Source of the DNA: Opitutales bacterium
GTDB taxonomy: Bacteria; Verrucomicrobiota; Verrucomicrobiia; Opitutales; T3Sed10-336
DNA: 40,989 bases
Assembly (NCBI GenBank): GCA_007130045.1
Contig: SLTG01000111.1
Location: 1-40,989 of the forward strand
Direction of reading: 5' to 3'
Position numbers and translations under genes: made by a program. The notes under the pieces are model-generated. The model was not told the DNA's origin, ran no database searches, and saw only the letters and a program-made list of their open reading frames with translations. Within the stretch, counting starts at the first letter, position 1; each line of letters starts with the position of its first letter. This document shows, in pieces, positions 32,207 to 39,850 of this stretch.

Positions 32207-33474
32207 TGCCATTGCTGGGCGCCATTGCCGACGACTTCACCGGCGCGACCGACCTGGCCGGCGTTTTGCGGGCGGGCGGATTGCGGGTGGCTCAGTTGCT
32301 CGGCGTGCCGGAGAGCGATCCGGCCGCGCCGGAGGTCGATGTCGTCGTCGTGGCGCTCAAGAGCCGTTCTGTGCCGGCGGCGGATGCGGTAGCGGATTCC
32401 TTGGCGGCTCTGGCCTGGCTGCGGCGCGCAGGGTGCCGGCAATTCTTTTTCAAATACTGCTCCACCTTCGATTCCACGCCGGATGGGAACATCGGTCCGG
32501 TTGCCTCGGCGCTGCTCGCGGCGCTGGACGAACCCTTCACGATCGCTTGCCCCGCCTACCCGGAAAACGGTCGCACGGTGCGGGAGGGCTGCCTCTACGT
32601 CGGCAACCAGCGGCTCAACGAATCCGGCATGGAACACCATCCGCTCACTCCCATGACCGACGCTAACCTCGTGCGTTGGCTGCAACGCCAGACGCCGGAT
32701 CTCGTGGGCTTGATCGATAATCGCGTGGTCGATGCGGGCCCGTCGGCCATCAAATCAAGGGTCGGCCGGCTAAAAGGGGAGGGGGTGCGGATCGCGATCG
32801 CCGATGCGGTGAAGAACGAGGATTTGTACACCCTTGGCGAGGCTCTGGGCGATTTGAAACTTATCACCGGCGGGTCGGGCATCGCGTTGGGTTTGCCGCG
32901 AAAATATCGCGAAAAAGGCTGGGTCGGGGCTCCCGTCGCGGAACCGGATCTCGAATGGCTGCCGGGATCGGCAGCCATCATCTGCGGTAGTTGTTCCGTC
33001 ATGACGCGAAAGCAGATCGCCTTTGCCCGCGAACATTGTACGCTCATCGCGGTTGCCGGCGAGCGCTTGCGCGACTCCGGATACCAGGAGGAACTGGCGG
33101 AGCAATCCGTGGCGGCGCTCGGAGATAAGCCGGCCCTGATCTATTCTTCCGCGGATCCGGACGGCGTGGCCGACCTGCAGCGCCAGTGGGGCGCGGCGGA
33201 AGCCGGAGCCCGCATCGAACGGCTATTCGCATGCGTCGCCACTGCGATCGTGGCGGCAGGCGCGCACAACCTGGTGGTCGCCGGCGGCGAAACTTCCGGT
33301 GCCGTGGCGGCTGCCCTGGGGGTGAACGGTCTGCGGATCGGTCAGCCGATCGCTCCGGGCGTCCCCTGGACGCGCAGCCTGGGTGAACGTCCCCTCAATC
33401 TTGCTCTTAAATCCGGCAACTTCGGCGCGGAGGACTTCTTCGTCCGCGCCTTCGAAAAACTCGTGACGCCATGA
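32203..33474 (+). CDS. Four-carbon acid sugar kinase family protein (DUF1537, OtnK-like)
   Basis: A 423-residue kinase of the DUF1537 family. The N-terminal substrate domain starts LGAIADDFTGATDLAGVLRAGG with the conserved D10-D11. The C-terminal nucleotide-binding domain has VVAGGETSGAVAAALGVNGLRIG and ends in LALKSGNFGAEDFF (in parts). Characterised members phosphorylate 3-oxo-tetronate (OtnK), D-threonate (DtnK), 3-oxo-isoapionate (OiaK) and similar sugar acids with ATP. The pairing with a class II aldolase-type gene directly downstream, with a four-base overlap, is the OtnK-OtnC arrangement, so a 3-oxo-aldonate substrate is likely. Unlike standard erythronate/threonate loci, there is no LtnD-type 2-dehydrogenase or OtnI isomerase here; an isopropylmalate-type dehydrogenase takes their place. 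The chain length of the substrate is not predictable. Confidence 0.88.
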   Translation: MMPLLGAIADDFTGATDLAGVLRAGGLRVAQLLGVPESDPAAPEVDVVVVALKSRSVPAADAVADSLAALAWLRRAGCRQFFFKYCSTFDSTPDGNIGPVASALLAALDEPFTIACPAYPENGRTVREGCLYVGNQRLNESGMEHHPLTPMTDANLVRWLQRQTPDLVGLIDNRVVDAGPSAIKSRVGRLKGEGVRIAIADAVKNEDLYTLGEALGDLKLITGGSGIALGLPRKYREKGWVGAPVAEPDLEWLPGSAAIICGSCSVMTRKQIAFAREHCTLIAVAGERLRDSGYQEELAEQSVAALGDKPALIYSSADPDGVADLQRQWGAAEAGARIERLFACVATAIVAAGAHNLVVAGGETSGAVAAALGVNGLRIGQPIAPGVPWTRSLGERPLNLALKSGNFGAEDFFVRAFEKLVTP

Positions 33475-34106
33475 GCACGGAATCAAAGCTTCGTGAAAAA
33501 ATGGCCCTGCACGGCCACTCGCTGTTCGAGCGCGGTTACGGCTGCGGGTCCTCCGGCAACATCAGCGCCCGCATCGACGACGGTTTCCTGATTACCCCAA
33601 CCAATTCCTGCATGGGGAGACTGGATCCCGCGCGTATCGCCAAGCTCGACCATAACGGCAACCACCTGTCGGGCGACCCGCCGTCCAAGGAAGCCTTCCT
33701 GCATCTGGCGATGTATGGAGAACGCACGCGCGAAACCTCCATCGTTCACCTGCACTCGACCTATTCCGTCGCCGTCTCGTGTTTGGCCGGTTTGAATACC
33801 GACGACGTGTTGCCGCCGATAACGGCCTATTACGTCATGCGGGTCGGACGCCTTCCGCTGGTGCCCTACTACGCACCGGGGGACGGTCAACTCGCCGAGG
33901 CGGTGCGCAAGCTCGCGAGCAAGTCCCGGGCAATGCTGCTCGCCAACCACGGCCCGGTCATCGCCGGCAAGAACCTCGACGGAGCCGTTTACGCCGCGGA
34001 GGAACTGGAGGAGACGGCCAAACTCTATCTTCTCCTGAACGGTCGCGACACCTCGTTCCTTACCGCGGAACACGTGCGGGACCTGCACGCGCGCTTCCCA
34101 TCCTGA
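33471..34106 (+). CDS. Class II aldolase family decarboxylase (OtnC-like)
   Basis: A 211-residue zinc-dependent protein of the class II aldolase/adducin family, closest in style to 3-oxo-tetronate 4-phosphate decarboxylase OtnC. Family features are GCGSSGNISARIDDGFLITP near the N-terminus, E74 in PPSKEAFLHLAMY, zinc ligands H93 and H95 in IVHLHST, H160 in LLANHGPV, and YYAPGDGQLAEA. OtnC decarboxylates 3-oxo-tetronate 4-phosphate to dihydroxyacetone phosphate. Here it would act on the product of the upstream kinase and yield a ketose phosphate one carbon shorter than the starting sugar. A retro-aldol cleavage is the alternative within the family. The gene overlaps the kinase gene by four bases and closes the tightly packed part of the operon. 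Confidence 0.88.
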   Translation: MSTESKLREKMALHGHSLFERGYGCGSSGNISARIDDGFLITPTNSCMGRLDPARIAKLDHNGNHLSGDPPSKEAFLHLAMYGERTRETSIVHLHSTYSVAVSCLAGLNTDDVLPPITAYYVMRVGRLPLVPYYAPGDGQLAEAVRKLASKSRAMLLANHGPVIAGKNLDGAVYAAEELEETAKLYLLLNGRDTSFLTAEHVRDLHARFPS

Positions 34107-34110
34107 TCGT

Positions 34111-34230
34111 ATGATCAAGCACATCGATTTCAATAATCCGCACATTCGGAAGTCTGCCGCGACGGTCCGGCGGGAACACGAATTCCGTGCCGGGCCTCGA
34201 ACCGGAAATCAGTCAAAGCTCCACCTATGA
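34111..34230 (+). CDS. Possible 39-residue ORF bridging to the GH67N-type gene
   Basis: The 120-base gap between the decarboxylase and the GH67N-type gene holds a single open frame of 39 codons (MIKHIDFNNPHIRKSAATVR at its start). It begins four bases after the decarboxylase stop and ends with a four-base ATGA overlap on the next start, which looks like translational coupling. It has no recognised family or strong ribosome-binding site. It may be a leader peptide, the truncated head of a lost gene, or chance. Confidence 0.3.
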   Translation: MIKHIDFNNPHIRKSAATVRREHEFRAGPRTGNQSKLHL

Positions 34231-36419
34231 AAAAAGCGATTCCCCCTGCCGCCTTGTCCCGCAACCCGACCTTCCCGGCAGGCGGCAACACGGCGGTGTC
34301 CGTTTCCGGCTTGGAAGGCGATCCCCTCGTATCCTTCGGCGCCGCGGAGATCCGCCAGGCCCTTGACCGGATCGGGTGCCGCGCGTCGGCGGCCGCCGAC
34401 GCCGATCTGAAAATCGTGTTCGATCTCCACAAGTCCGGCCTCGGGCCGCAGGGATTTCGCATTCGCAAGGAAGGCGTGCGGGTTGTCCGGGTTATCGGAG
34501 GCGATAATCTCGGAGCGATGTACGGCGGCCTCGAACTGGCGGAAACGATCGAGCGCGGCGGCCTCGGCGCGATCGCCGACAAGGCCCGAAAACCCTATAT
34601 CTTCAAGCGGGGAATCAAACTGAACATACCCCTGGATGCGCGCACTCCGAGCTACGACGACACCGGGACGGCCGCCGAAGAAAACATCCCCGTGATGTGG
34701 GAATGGGATTTCTGGGAGAGCTATCTCAACGATCTGGCGCGCAACCGGTACAATGTCCTCACCCTCTGGGTCACCCACCCCTATCCCGGCTGGGTCGAGC
34801 TGCCGGAGTATCCCGATATCGGTTACGACGACGTTATGGTTAACGCCGAGCGCAGGGTCCCCGGCGACAACCGTCACTTCGACGGACTGGATCAACGCGG
34901 CCCGGAAGCCTTCAGAACCGTCAAATCCATCACGATAAAGGAGAAGGTCGCCTTTTGGCGGCGCGTTTTCCAGCTCGCCAAGGACCGGGGCCTCGACCTC
35001 TACGTCTTCCACTGGAATATCTACGCGTTCGGAGCGAACGGGCGCCACGGTATCGACGACCTGCCCGACAACCCTAAAACGGTCGAATACTTCCGCTACG
35101 CCATCGGGCGGTTCCTCAAGACCTATCCCCAGATCGACGGCATCGGCCTGACCGCGGGCGAGCACGTTGACCCTGAAGGGATCAAGCGCTACGGTGGCAT
35201 CCAGAAATGGCTTTGGGACACCTACGGCCAGGCCGTGATGGACGTAAAACGGGCCGATCCCGGCCGGGAGCTGACCATCGTCTTCCGCCAGCACATGTCC
35301 CGCATCAGCGATATGAAGGAAGCCTTCGCCGGATTCGACGGGCCCTTCCACACCGACCATAAGTACGCGCGGGCCCGCCTGTACATGACCACAACCCCGC
35401 CGTACCTTGACATCGAATACCGGGACCAGCTCGAAGAACAGGACAATCCCTGCTGGCTCAACCTGCGCAACGACGATGTCTATGTGCTGCGCTGGGGCGA
35501 CGCCGAATATGTCCGCGAGTTTCTTCAGAACACGCCTCGCGACCTGATGCGCCACGAAGCCGGTTTTTACATGGGTCCCGACGGGTATGTTTTCGGACGC
35601 GATTTCGTCAGCCTGGATCCGAGTCTCGCCGGCGGGCTCGAGGTGAGCAAGCATTGGTATCGATTCATGCTGTGGGGGCGCCTTGGATACGATATCGCCC
35701 TGCCGGAGGACTACTTCGAAGACCGCATCGCCCGTCGGCTCGGGTCCTCCCGGACCGCCGCCCTGATTGAGGCCTGGACCGCCGCCTCGCGAATCATTCC
35801 GGCGATGAACCACTTCTTCTTCCGCAAGGCCGACTACATGTTCTCGCCCGAGGCCTGTGTTTACAGCCTCGGCTTCGTCTCCCTCGACCAATTCTTCGAG
35901 TTTCCGCCGATGGACGGCTCGGGCATGCTCGACGTGAACGCTCACGCCGCCGCGGTTCTCAGCGGCTCCAAGCCCAAGGGCATCACTCCTCTCGAGGTGG
36001 CCGACAAACTCGACGGTCTGGCCGACAAGGCTCTAAACAGCGTCAGCCAGGTCCGCTCCGCCGACCAATCGCCCGGGAAGGAACTCGGAGCCACGATCGA
36101 GGACATTGAAGCCTTCGCCCACCTCGGCCGCTACTACGCCGACAAAATCCGTGCCGCCGCCCACCTTGCCGTTTACCGCGCCGATCCCACGAAGAGCGAC
36201 TACCACCAACTCGCGATCGGCCGGGCCGTCGATGCGATCGCCGATTGGGAAGCTTACGCCCTGAACCTCTCCGCCCGCTGCCATCCCCAGCTCCTGGCCC
36301 GCACTCACTACTTCGACCCTATGCGCACGCTCGAAGACGTCAAAGCCGAGGCCGACCGCATTCGCGCCCACCCGCTCGAAACCTCCTACAAGTTCGGCAA
36401 GCGAGAGCTCAAGCACTAG
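34227..36419 (+). CDS. Cytoplasmic glycosidase with GH67N-type N-terminal domain
   Basis: A 730-residue protein resembling the alpha-glucuronidase family glycosyl hydrolases. The N-terminal region (about 20-115) has the small alpha/beta domain seen before GH20, GH67 and GH115 barrels: LKIVFDLHKSGLGPQGFRIR, then GGDNLGAMYGGLELAETI (in parts). It is followed by a barrel starting YIFKRGIKLNIPLDARTPSY, with acidic candidates in DGIGLTAGEHVDPEG. The C-terminal third is helical. No signal peptide is visible (MKKAIPPAALSRNPTFPAGG is not hydrophobic), so it probably acts on imported oligosaccharides. Following the sugar-acid operon on the same strand, it may release the sugar or uronic acid used by that pathway. 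Specificity is unknown and assignment to GH67 proper is not certain. A 578-residue minus-strand frame here is a shadow. Confidence 0.68.
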   Translation: MKKAIPPAALSRNPTFPAGGNTAVSVSGLEGDPLVSFGAAEIRQALDRIGCRASAAADADLKIVFDLHKSGLGPQGFRIRKEGVRVVRVIGGDNLGAMYGGLELAETIERGGLGAIADKARKPYIFKRGIKLNIPLDARTPSYDDTGTAAEENIPVMWEWDFWESYLNDLARNRYNVLTLWVTHPYPGWVELPEYPDIGYDDVMVNAERRVPGDNRHFDGLDQRGPEAFRTVKSITIKEKVAFWRRVFQLAKDRGLDLYVFHWNIYAFGANGRHGIDDLPDNPKTVEYFRYAIGRFLKTYPQIDGIGLTAGEHVDPEGIKRYGGIQKWLWDTYGQAVMDVKRADPGRELTIVFRQHMSRISDMKEAFAGFDGPFHTDHKYARARLYMTTTPPYLDIEYRDQLEEQDNPCWLNLRNDDVYVLRWGDAEYVREFLQNTPRDLMRHEAGFYMGPDGYVFGRDFVSLDPSLAGGLEVSKHWYRFMLWGRLGYDIALPEDYFEDRIARRLGSSRTAALIEAWTAASRIIPAMNHFFFRKADYMFSPEACVYSLGFVSLDQFFEFPPMDGSGMLDVNAHAAAVLSGSKPKGITPLEVADKLDGLADKALNSVSQVRSADQSPGKELGATIEDIEAFAHLGRYYADKIRAAAHLAVYRADPTKSDYHQLAIGRAVDAIADWEAYALNLSARCHPQLLARTHYFDPMRTLEDVKAEADRIRAHPLETSYKFGKRELKH

Positions 36420-36729
36420 TAAAGCGGCCACAGTTACATCCCGGGCTGGAAGTTCCACGTAAGCGGTCCGGAAAGGTCTCCAGAGAACGGACCGGATGCC
36501 TGCGATTCGCCTCCAGTCGGCAGGAAAGCGACGGGCGACCGGCCCCTTGAACAACCGCGCGTCGTCGAGGCTCGTTGCCCCGGCGGAGTAAAAAAATTTT
36601 TTTTCGGTTGCGTTCGGAGGGGAGACGACTACCTTCAACGAAGATAGGATTGGACGGTGCCAATTCGCTCAGGAAGCCGCTTTTTGCGGGCGGGTTGCTG
36701 AAGTCGTTGCAAATCAAAGAACAGCCGAT
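36420..36729. other. Intergenic region before the second BNR_4 gene
   Basis: These 310 bases hold no supported gene. A strong A/T tract (seven A then eight T, about 36589-36603) stands out in GC-rich surroundings and may be part of a promoter UP-like region or the tail of a weak terminator. The BNR_4 start at 36730 has no clear ribosome-binding site. A minus-strand frame overlapping the next gene has no family features. Confidence 0.3.
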
Positions 36730-38076
36730 ATGAAACGATTCATTCTCATTCCTTTTCTCCCCGTGATCGCGTTTAGCGTAATGGCGAATATCCTGTTTGC
36801 CGAAAGTCACCGATTCCTGGACGAGATCAAAATGGTTGACGAGGGCCAAGTCGCTGACAATGCCCTCCGATTTACTAACTATCAATTCGGACCTCGAATC
36901 ACACCTCATGGCGACTGCATAAAAGTGTACGGCGGATACATATTCGTTACCTGGTATCGAGGCGGGATGGATGACCGAACCGTGATGTTGTCAAGGAAAG
37001 AAATCGGCGGCGATACCTGGAAGCACATTGAATTCCCCCATCAGCATGTAATGTTCCGCCGCGATAGAACCAAAGGTGATTCTCATAATACCATCGCAAT
37101 AGGCATCAGCCCTAAAGACGACACCATTCATCTGCTTTTTGATATGCATGCATATACTCCCTCAGATTTCCCGGATGATTATTTTAATTATATTCATTCC
37201 GAAAAAGGAGCCGCTCTGGTCCCCGATAGTGAATGGAGTATTGATCTGTTTCATCCGAAACAGAACTATCTTGAGCGGGAGTATGTTGAGGAGAATCCGA
37301 GAAAATACTGGAGAGTGACCTATCCGGTGTTTTTTACGGCGGATGACGGGGAACTGATCGTCAGGTGGCGCATCGGCGGCCATACAAATGCCACAATGTA
37401 CCTTACGATGTACGACGGAGATTCGTGGTCGCCGAGCCACAAGTGGAACGATTTTGACCGAACATCCGGAGTTTATCCCCGTTTTGGAATATACAATGGA
37501 AAGATGGCCGCGGCTTGGCATCGCAGAATGTCATCCGACCATCGATTGGGTTATATTCACAACAGGGGACTCTATTTTGGTTATAGCGAATCCGGAGATG
37601 GTTTGTCCGACTGGTTTACGTATGATGGAACCAATATGGGATTCCCGATTACCGACCAGGAGCCGTTCCGAATCGCGGATCCTTCAGAACCCGGCCAACG
37701 AGCGCGTCAACGTGAATTTGTTATCACTGAAAATGGCGCATTTCACGCTCATCTCCAGGTCAATGGAAGCGTAAAGCATTTTTACAGCGCGAGTATCGGC
37801 GATGAGCTTCAGTCATCAGATGGGGGGCCTGACGGGCCTATGTATGCTATCGGGGACCGCGTGTATAGCATAGGTCTCGAAGGTGGGCGTCCCGTGATCG
37901 TAAGCACGGAAGAGGGGGCTCATAATTGGCGAGAGGAATTTCGAGTCACCTCTGGCAGAACTTATCGCTATGGAAACGCTGTGAATGTGGATGGATCGAT
38001 GTATTTCTACCTCATGGAACAGGGTTCGGGAGATAAACAGCCCATTCATGTGCTCAGGTTTGATATCGCCGAATAA
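36730..38076 (+). CDS. Secreted BNR_4 beta-propeller, PL24/PL25-like ulvan lyase candidate
   Basis: A 448-residue exported protein with a Sec signal peptide (residues 1-24, FILIPFLPVIAFSVMANILFA). The mature part is a seven-bladed propeller of the BNR_4 type. H119-N120 in GDSHNTIAIGISPKDD and H140 in IHLLFDMHAY form the typical pair of conserved histidines. Later segments include KYWRVTYPVFF, GVYPRFGIYNGKMAAAWHRR and YIHNRGLYFGYSESGDG. The overall pattern resembles the ulvan lyases of PL24 and PL25, which cleave between rhamnose-3-sulfate and uronic acid by beta-elimination. I cannot decide the family or prove activity. Unlike the family member at 5318-6778 it lacks a lipobox, so it is probably released or periplasmic. 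It is convergent with the DUF1961 gene. Confidence 0.84.
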   Translation: MKRFILIPFLPVIAFSVMANILFAESHRFLDEIKMVDEGQVADNALRFTNYQFGPRITPHGDCIKVYGGYIFVTWYRGGMDDRTVMLSRKEIGGDTWKHIEFPHQHVMFRRDRTKGDSHNTIAIGISPKDDTIHLLFDMHAYTPSDFPDDYFNYIHSEKGAALVPDSEWSIDLFHPKQNYLEREYVEENPRKYWRVTYPVFFTADDGELIVRWRIGGHTNATMYLTMYDGDSWSPSHKWNDFDRTSGVYPRFGIYNGKMAAAWHRRMSSDHRLGYIHNRGLYFGYSESGDGLSDWFTYDGTNMGFPITDQEPFRIADPSEPGQRARQREFVITENGAFHAHLQVNGSVKHFYSASIGDELQSSDGGPDGPMYAIGDRVYSIGLEGGRPVIVSTEEGAHNWREEFRVTSGRTYRYGNAVNVDGSMYFYLMEQGSGDKQPIHVLRFDIAE

Positions 38077-38191
38077 AAGAGGTTAAGGAACGGGGCGGCG
38101 ACTCGGGTGGCCTTCACTACGCATGCACTGGTGAAGGAGAGCCGATCGGTCAACGGTTGTTCGGAGTAAGGATTGCTCGTTCGACGAAGGT

Positions 38192-38230
38192 ATGGCCCCA
38201 GTCATTTGGTGTCCGTTCGACTGGGGTCAT
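38192..38230. terminator. Hairpin between convergent BNR_4 and DUF1961 genes
   Basis: Arms 38192-38203 and 38219-38230 (ATGGCCCCAGTC and GACTGGGGTCAT) pair at 11 of 12 positions, the exception being a G-T pair, around a 15-base loop. It lies between the stop codons of two convergent genes, 116 bases after one and 37 before the other. A bidirectional terminator is likely, although no long T-run follows. Confidence 0.5.
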
Positions 38231-38266
38231 GTTTGGACGATGGCCTTCCCGCTTGACGCAAGGAAA

Positions 38267-39100
38267 TTACTCCTCCAATACGCTGATACGAAAGTTCTTG
38301 TAACGCGCCGAGCGGGTGAACATCTGTCGCAGACCGACGCGTCCTTCGGTGACCGCCGGCAGCTCGGGGTTGCTCATGTGGCAATAGTAAGTCAAATTCG
38401 GCCTTTCCACCCGCATAAGCAGGTTCTTGCCTCGTTTGATGACTGTCATCTGATGGGGGATTCCCGGAGCAAAAAGTTCTGCCGGAGGGAAATACTCGGG
38501 CGAAAGAGTCGTTCCCGCGAGCCGCCCGTTTTCCGGCATATAGCGCCTCCCGCGGATGTAGCCGTCCCTTTCGTCGGGCTGGTTCGGGAAAGCGGCGTAG
38601 CTGATGTGGAAAGTATGCATATTCCCGAAATACTCGCGCATGGACGGCACCCGGCGCAGTTCACTCCATTCCGCGATATCCTTGAGATACGGCTCCTCCC
38701 CAACCCCGGTCGCCTGTATGTATATTATGTTCACGGCGTCGGATTCAAAGTCCAACCGGGTGAATTCAAACTCGATCTTGAGATCTCCCTCAAAAGAGTC
38801 CTTGGTCCACAAAACCATGTGATGGGCGTCGTTTCCGAACTGTGGTCCGGCGGTCAACTGCATGCCATCCCTGGTGTTCCTGACACTCGCGATTTCCCCG
38901 TCGAGAAACCACTTCTCCTGCCAATTTTCGGTCCCAGGATCAAAGAAAACCTCTCGCCATTCCCCCTGTTTCGCCCGCTCAAATGCGGTTCTATCCGCTT
39001 CCTGATCAGGTTTGTCCATTCGCTGTTCCTCATCCGCCTGGCTGATGCAAGCATTCAAACAAAGACCTGCGGTTAACATTCTTACCACAAGATGACGCAT
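38267..39100 (-). CDS. DUF1961 family lipoprotein
   Basis: A 277-residue protein. The ATG at 39098-39100 is preceded by AAGGAAA with eight-base spacing, which decides the start over a frame open to 39160. The N-terminus (HLVVRMLTAGLCLNAC) is a probable lipoprotein signal with a near-consensus lipobox ending at C18. The remainder matches the DUF1961 family: WREVFFDPGTENWQEKWFLDG, AHHMVLWTKDSFEGDLKIEFEF, NIIYIQATG, YFGNMHTFHISYAAF, YIRGRRYMPENGRL and GRVGLRQMFTRSARYKNFR (in parts). The fold is probably a concanavalin A-like jelly roll, so binding to or cleaving a polysaccharide is plausible, but no activity is known to me. It is convergent with the ulvan-lyase-like BNR_4 gene, suggesting a shared substrate. 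Confidence 0.85.
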   Translation of the reverse strand: MRHLVVRMLTAGLCLNACISQADEEQRMDKPDQEADRTAFERAKQGEWREVFFDPGTENWQEKWFLDGEIASVRNTRDGMQLTAGPQFGNDAHHMVLWTKDSFEGDLKIEFEFTRLDFESDAVNIIYIQATGVGEEPYLKDIAEWSELRRVPSMREYFGNMHTFHISYAAFPNQPDERDGYIRGRRYMPENGRLAGTTLSPEYFPPAELFAPGIPHQMTVIKRGKNLLMRVERPNLTYYCHMSNPELPAVTEGRVGLRQMFTRSARYKNFRISVLEE

Positions 39101-39176
39101 ATACGTATTTCCTTTTGTTTTGAATAGTTCGGGATCCAAATCAGTTGCTCCGCCGATCAAGCTACGCGCCGGCGGC

Positions 39177-39252
39177 TGGTACCCCCCCCGGGACTCGAAC
39201 CCGGAACCAATTGATTAAGAGTCAACTGCTCTGCCAATTGAGCTAGGGAGGC
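39177..39252 (-). tRNA. tRNA-Lys (anticodon CTT)
   Basis: The minus strand from 39252 to 39177 folds as a 76-base tRNA with encoded CCA. The acceptor stem is GCCTCCC pairing with GGGGGGT (with G-T pairs at 1:72 and 4:69). The D-arm contains AGCTCAATTGGCAGAGC, the anticodon loop is CTCTTAA between GTTGA and TCAAT, and the T-arm is CCGGG-TTCGAGT-CCCGG. The anticodon CTT reads AAG, lysine. It is isolated, 76 bases upstream of the DUF1961 start. A truncated integrase lies next to its 5' side. Confidence 0.95.
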
Positions 39253-39340
39253 AAACTTTTGAATTTCCGCAACTTAGGGAATTACTTTTGACGGCTTCCT
39301 ACACCTGTCTTCTACGCTATAGGCGAAACGATAAGTCCCC

Positions 39341-39850
39341 ATGAGTAAAAACCGAAAACAAAACCTAGTGTGGGAAGGAACGTCCGTGCAATGCCTTTAT
39401 CGTCACGGAGAAAGTGGAAGGTATTACCTTCGCACGATAGTCGGCAAGAAGAAAATATGGCGGTCACTCAGGACGACGACCTGGACTGTCGCCAATCTCC
39501 GGCTGGCCGATCAGTTGAAGGAGATCCATCGAGTCGGGGAAGGTCGGAAATCGATCGGTCGGGCGTGCGAAGTCCTCGGAATCGAGCGGATCACTCATCA
39601 CGACCTTCGGCACCTTTTCGCGACCGTCTGCATTGAGTCGGGTGTGGATATTCCAACTCTTTCCCGGTGGCTCGGGCACAAAGATGGCGGAGCGCTCGCC
39701 ATGCGTGTCTACGGCCACCTGCGCGACGAGCATCCGCGAGAGACTGCCGGCAAGTTGAAATTCCAACAGGAGGCGAGGTTTTTTCTCGACAACTCGCCGC
39801 GGCCAAGAGGAGAGGGAATGACTGCCGCCGACTGCCCTTTTAAACAATAG
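39341..39850 (+). pseudogene. Internally deleted tyrosine recombinase/integrase
   Basis: A 169-residue frame that joins the two ends of a phage-type integrase. The N-terminal part (SVQCLYRHGESGRYYLRTIVGKK, in parts) resembles an arm-binding domain. From about residue 87 it is a catalytic C-terminus: ITHHDLRHLFATVCIESGVDIPTLSRWLGHKDG with the H-x-x-R box, then YGHLRDEHPRE carrying the catalytic tyrosine. The core-binding domain and the first catalytic arginine and lysine are missing, because the sequence passes from WTVANLRLADQLKEI straight into the last boxes. It is therefore almost certainly inactive. It starts 88 bases from the 5' end of tRNA-Lys, whereas active integrases usually sit beside the tRNA 3' end. 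It probably marks a decayed integrative element. Confidence 0.75.

Noticed and set aside
34209-35945. Minus-strand open frame of 578 residues opposite the GH67N-type gene
   Set aside because: Its translation has no recognisable fold and mirrors the codon structure of the plus-strand enzyme.
36409-36909. Minus-strand 166-residue frame upstream of and overlapping the second BNR_4 gene
   Set aside because: It overlaps the signal peptide region of a well-supported gene and has no family features.
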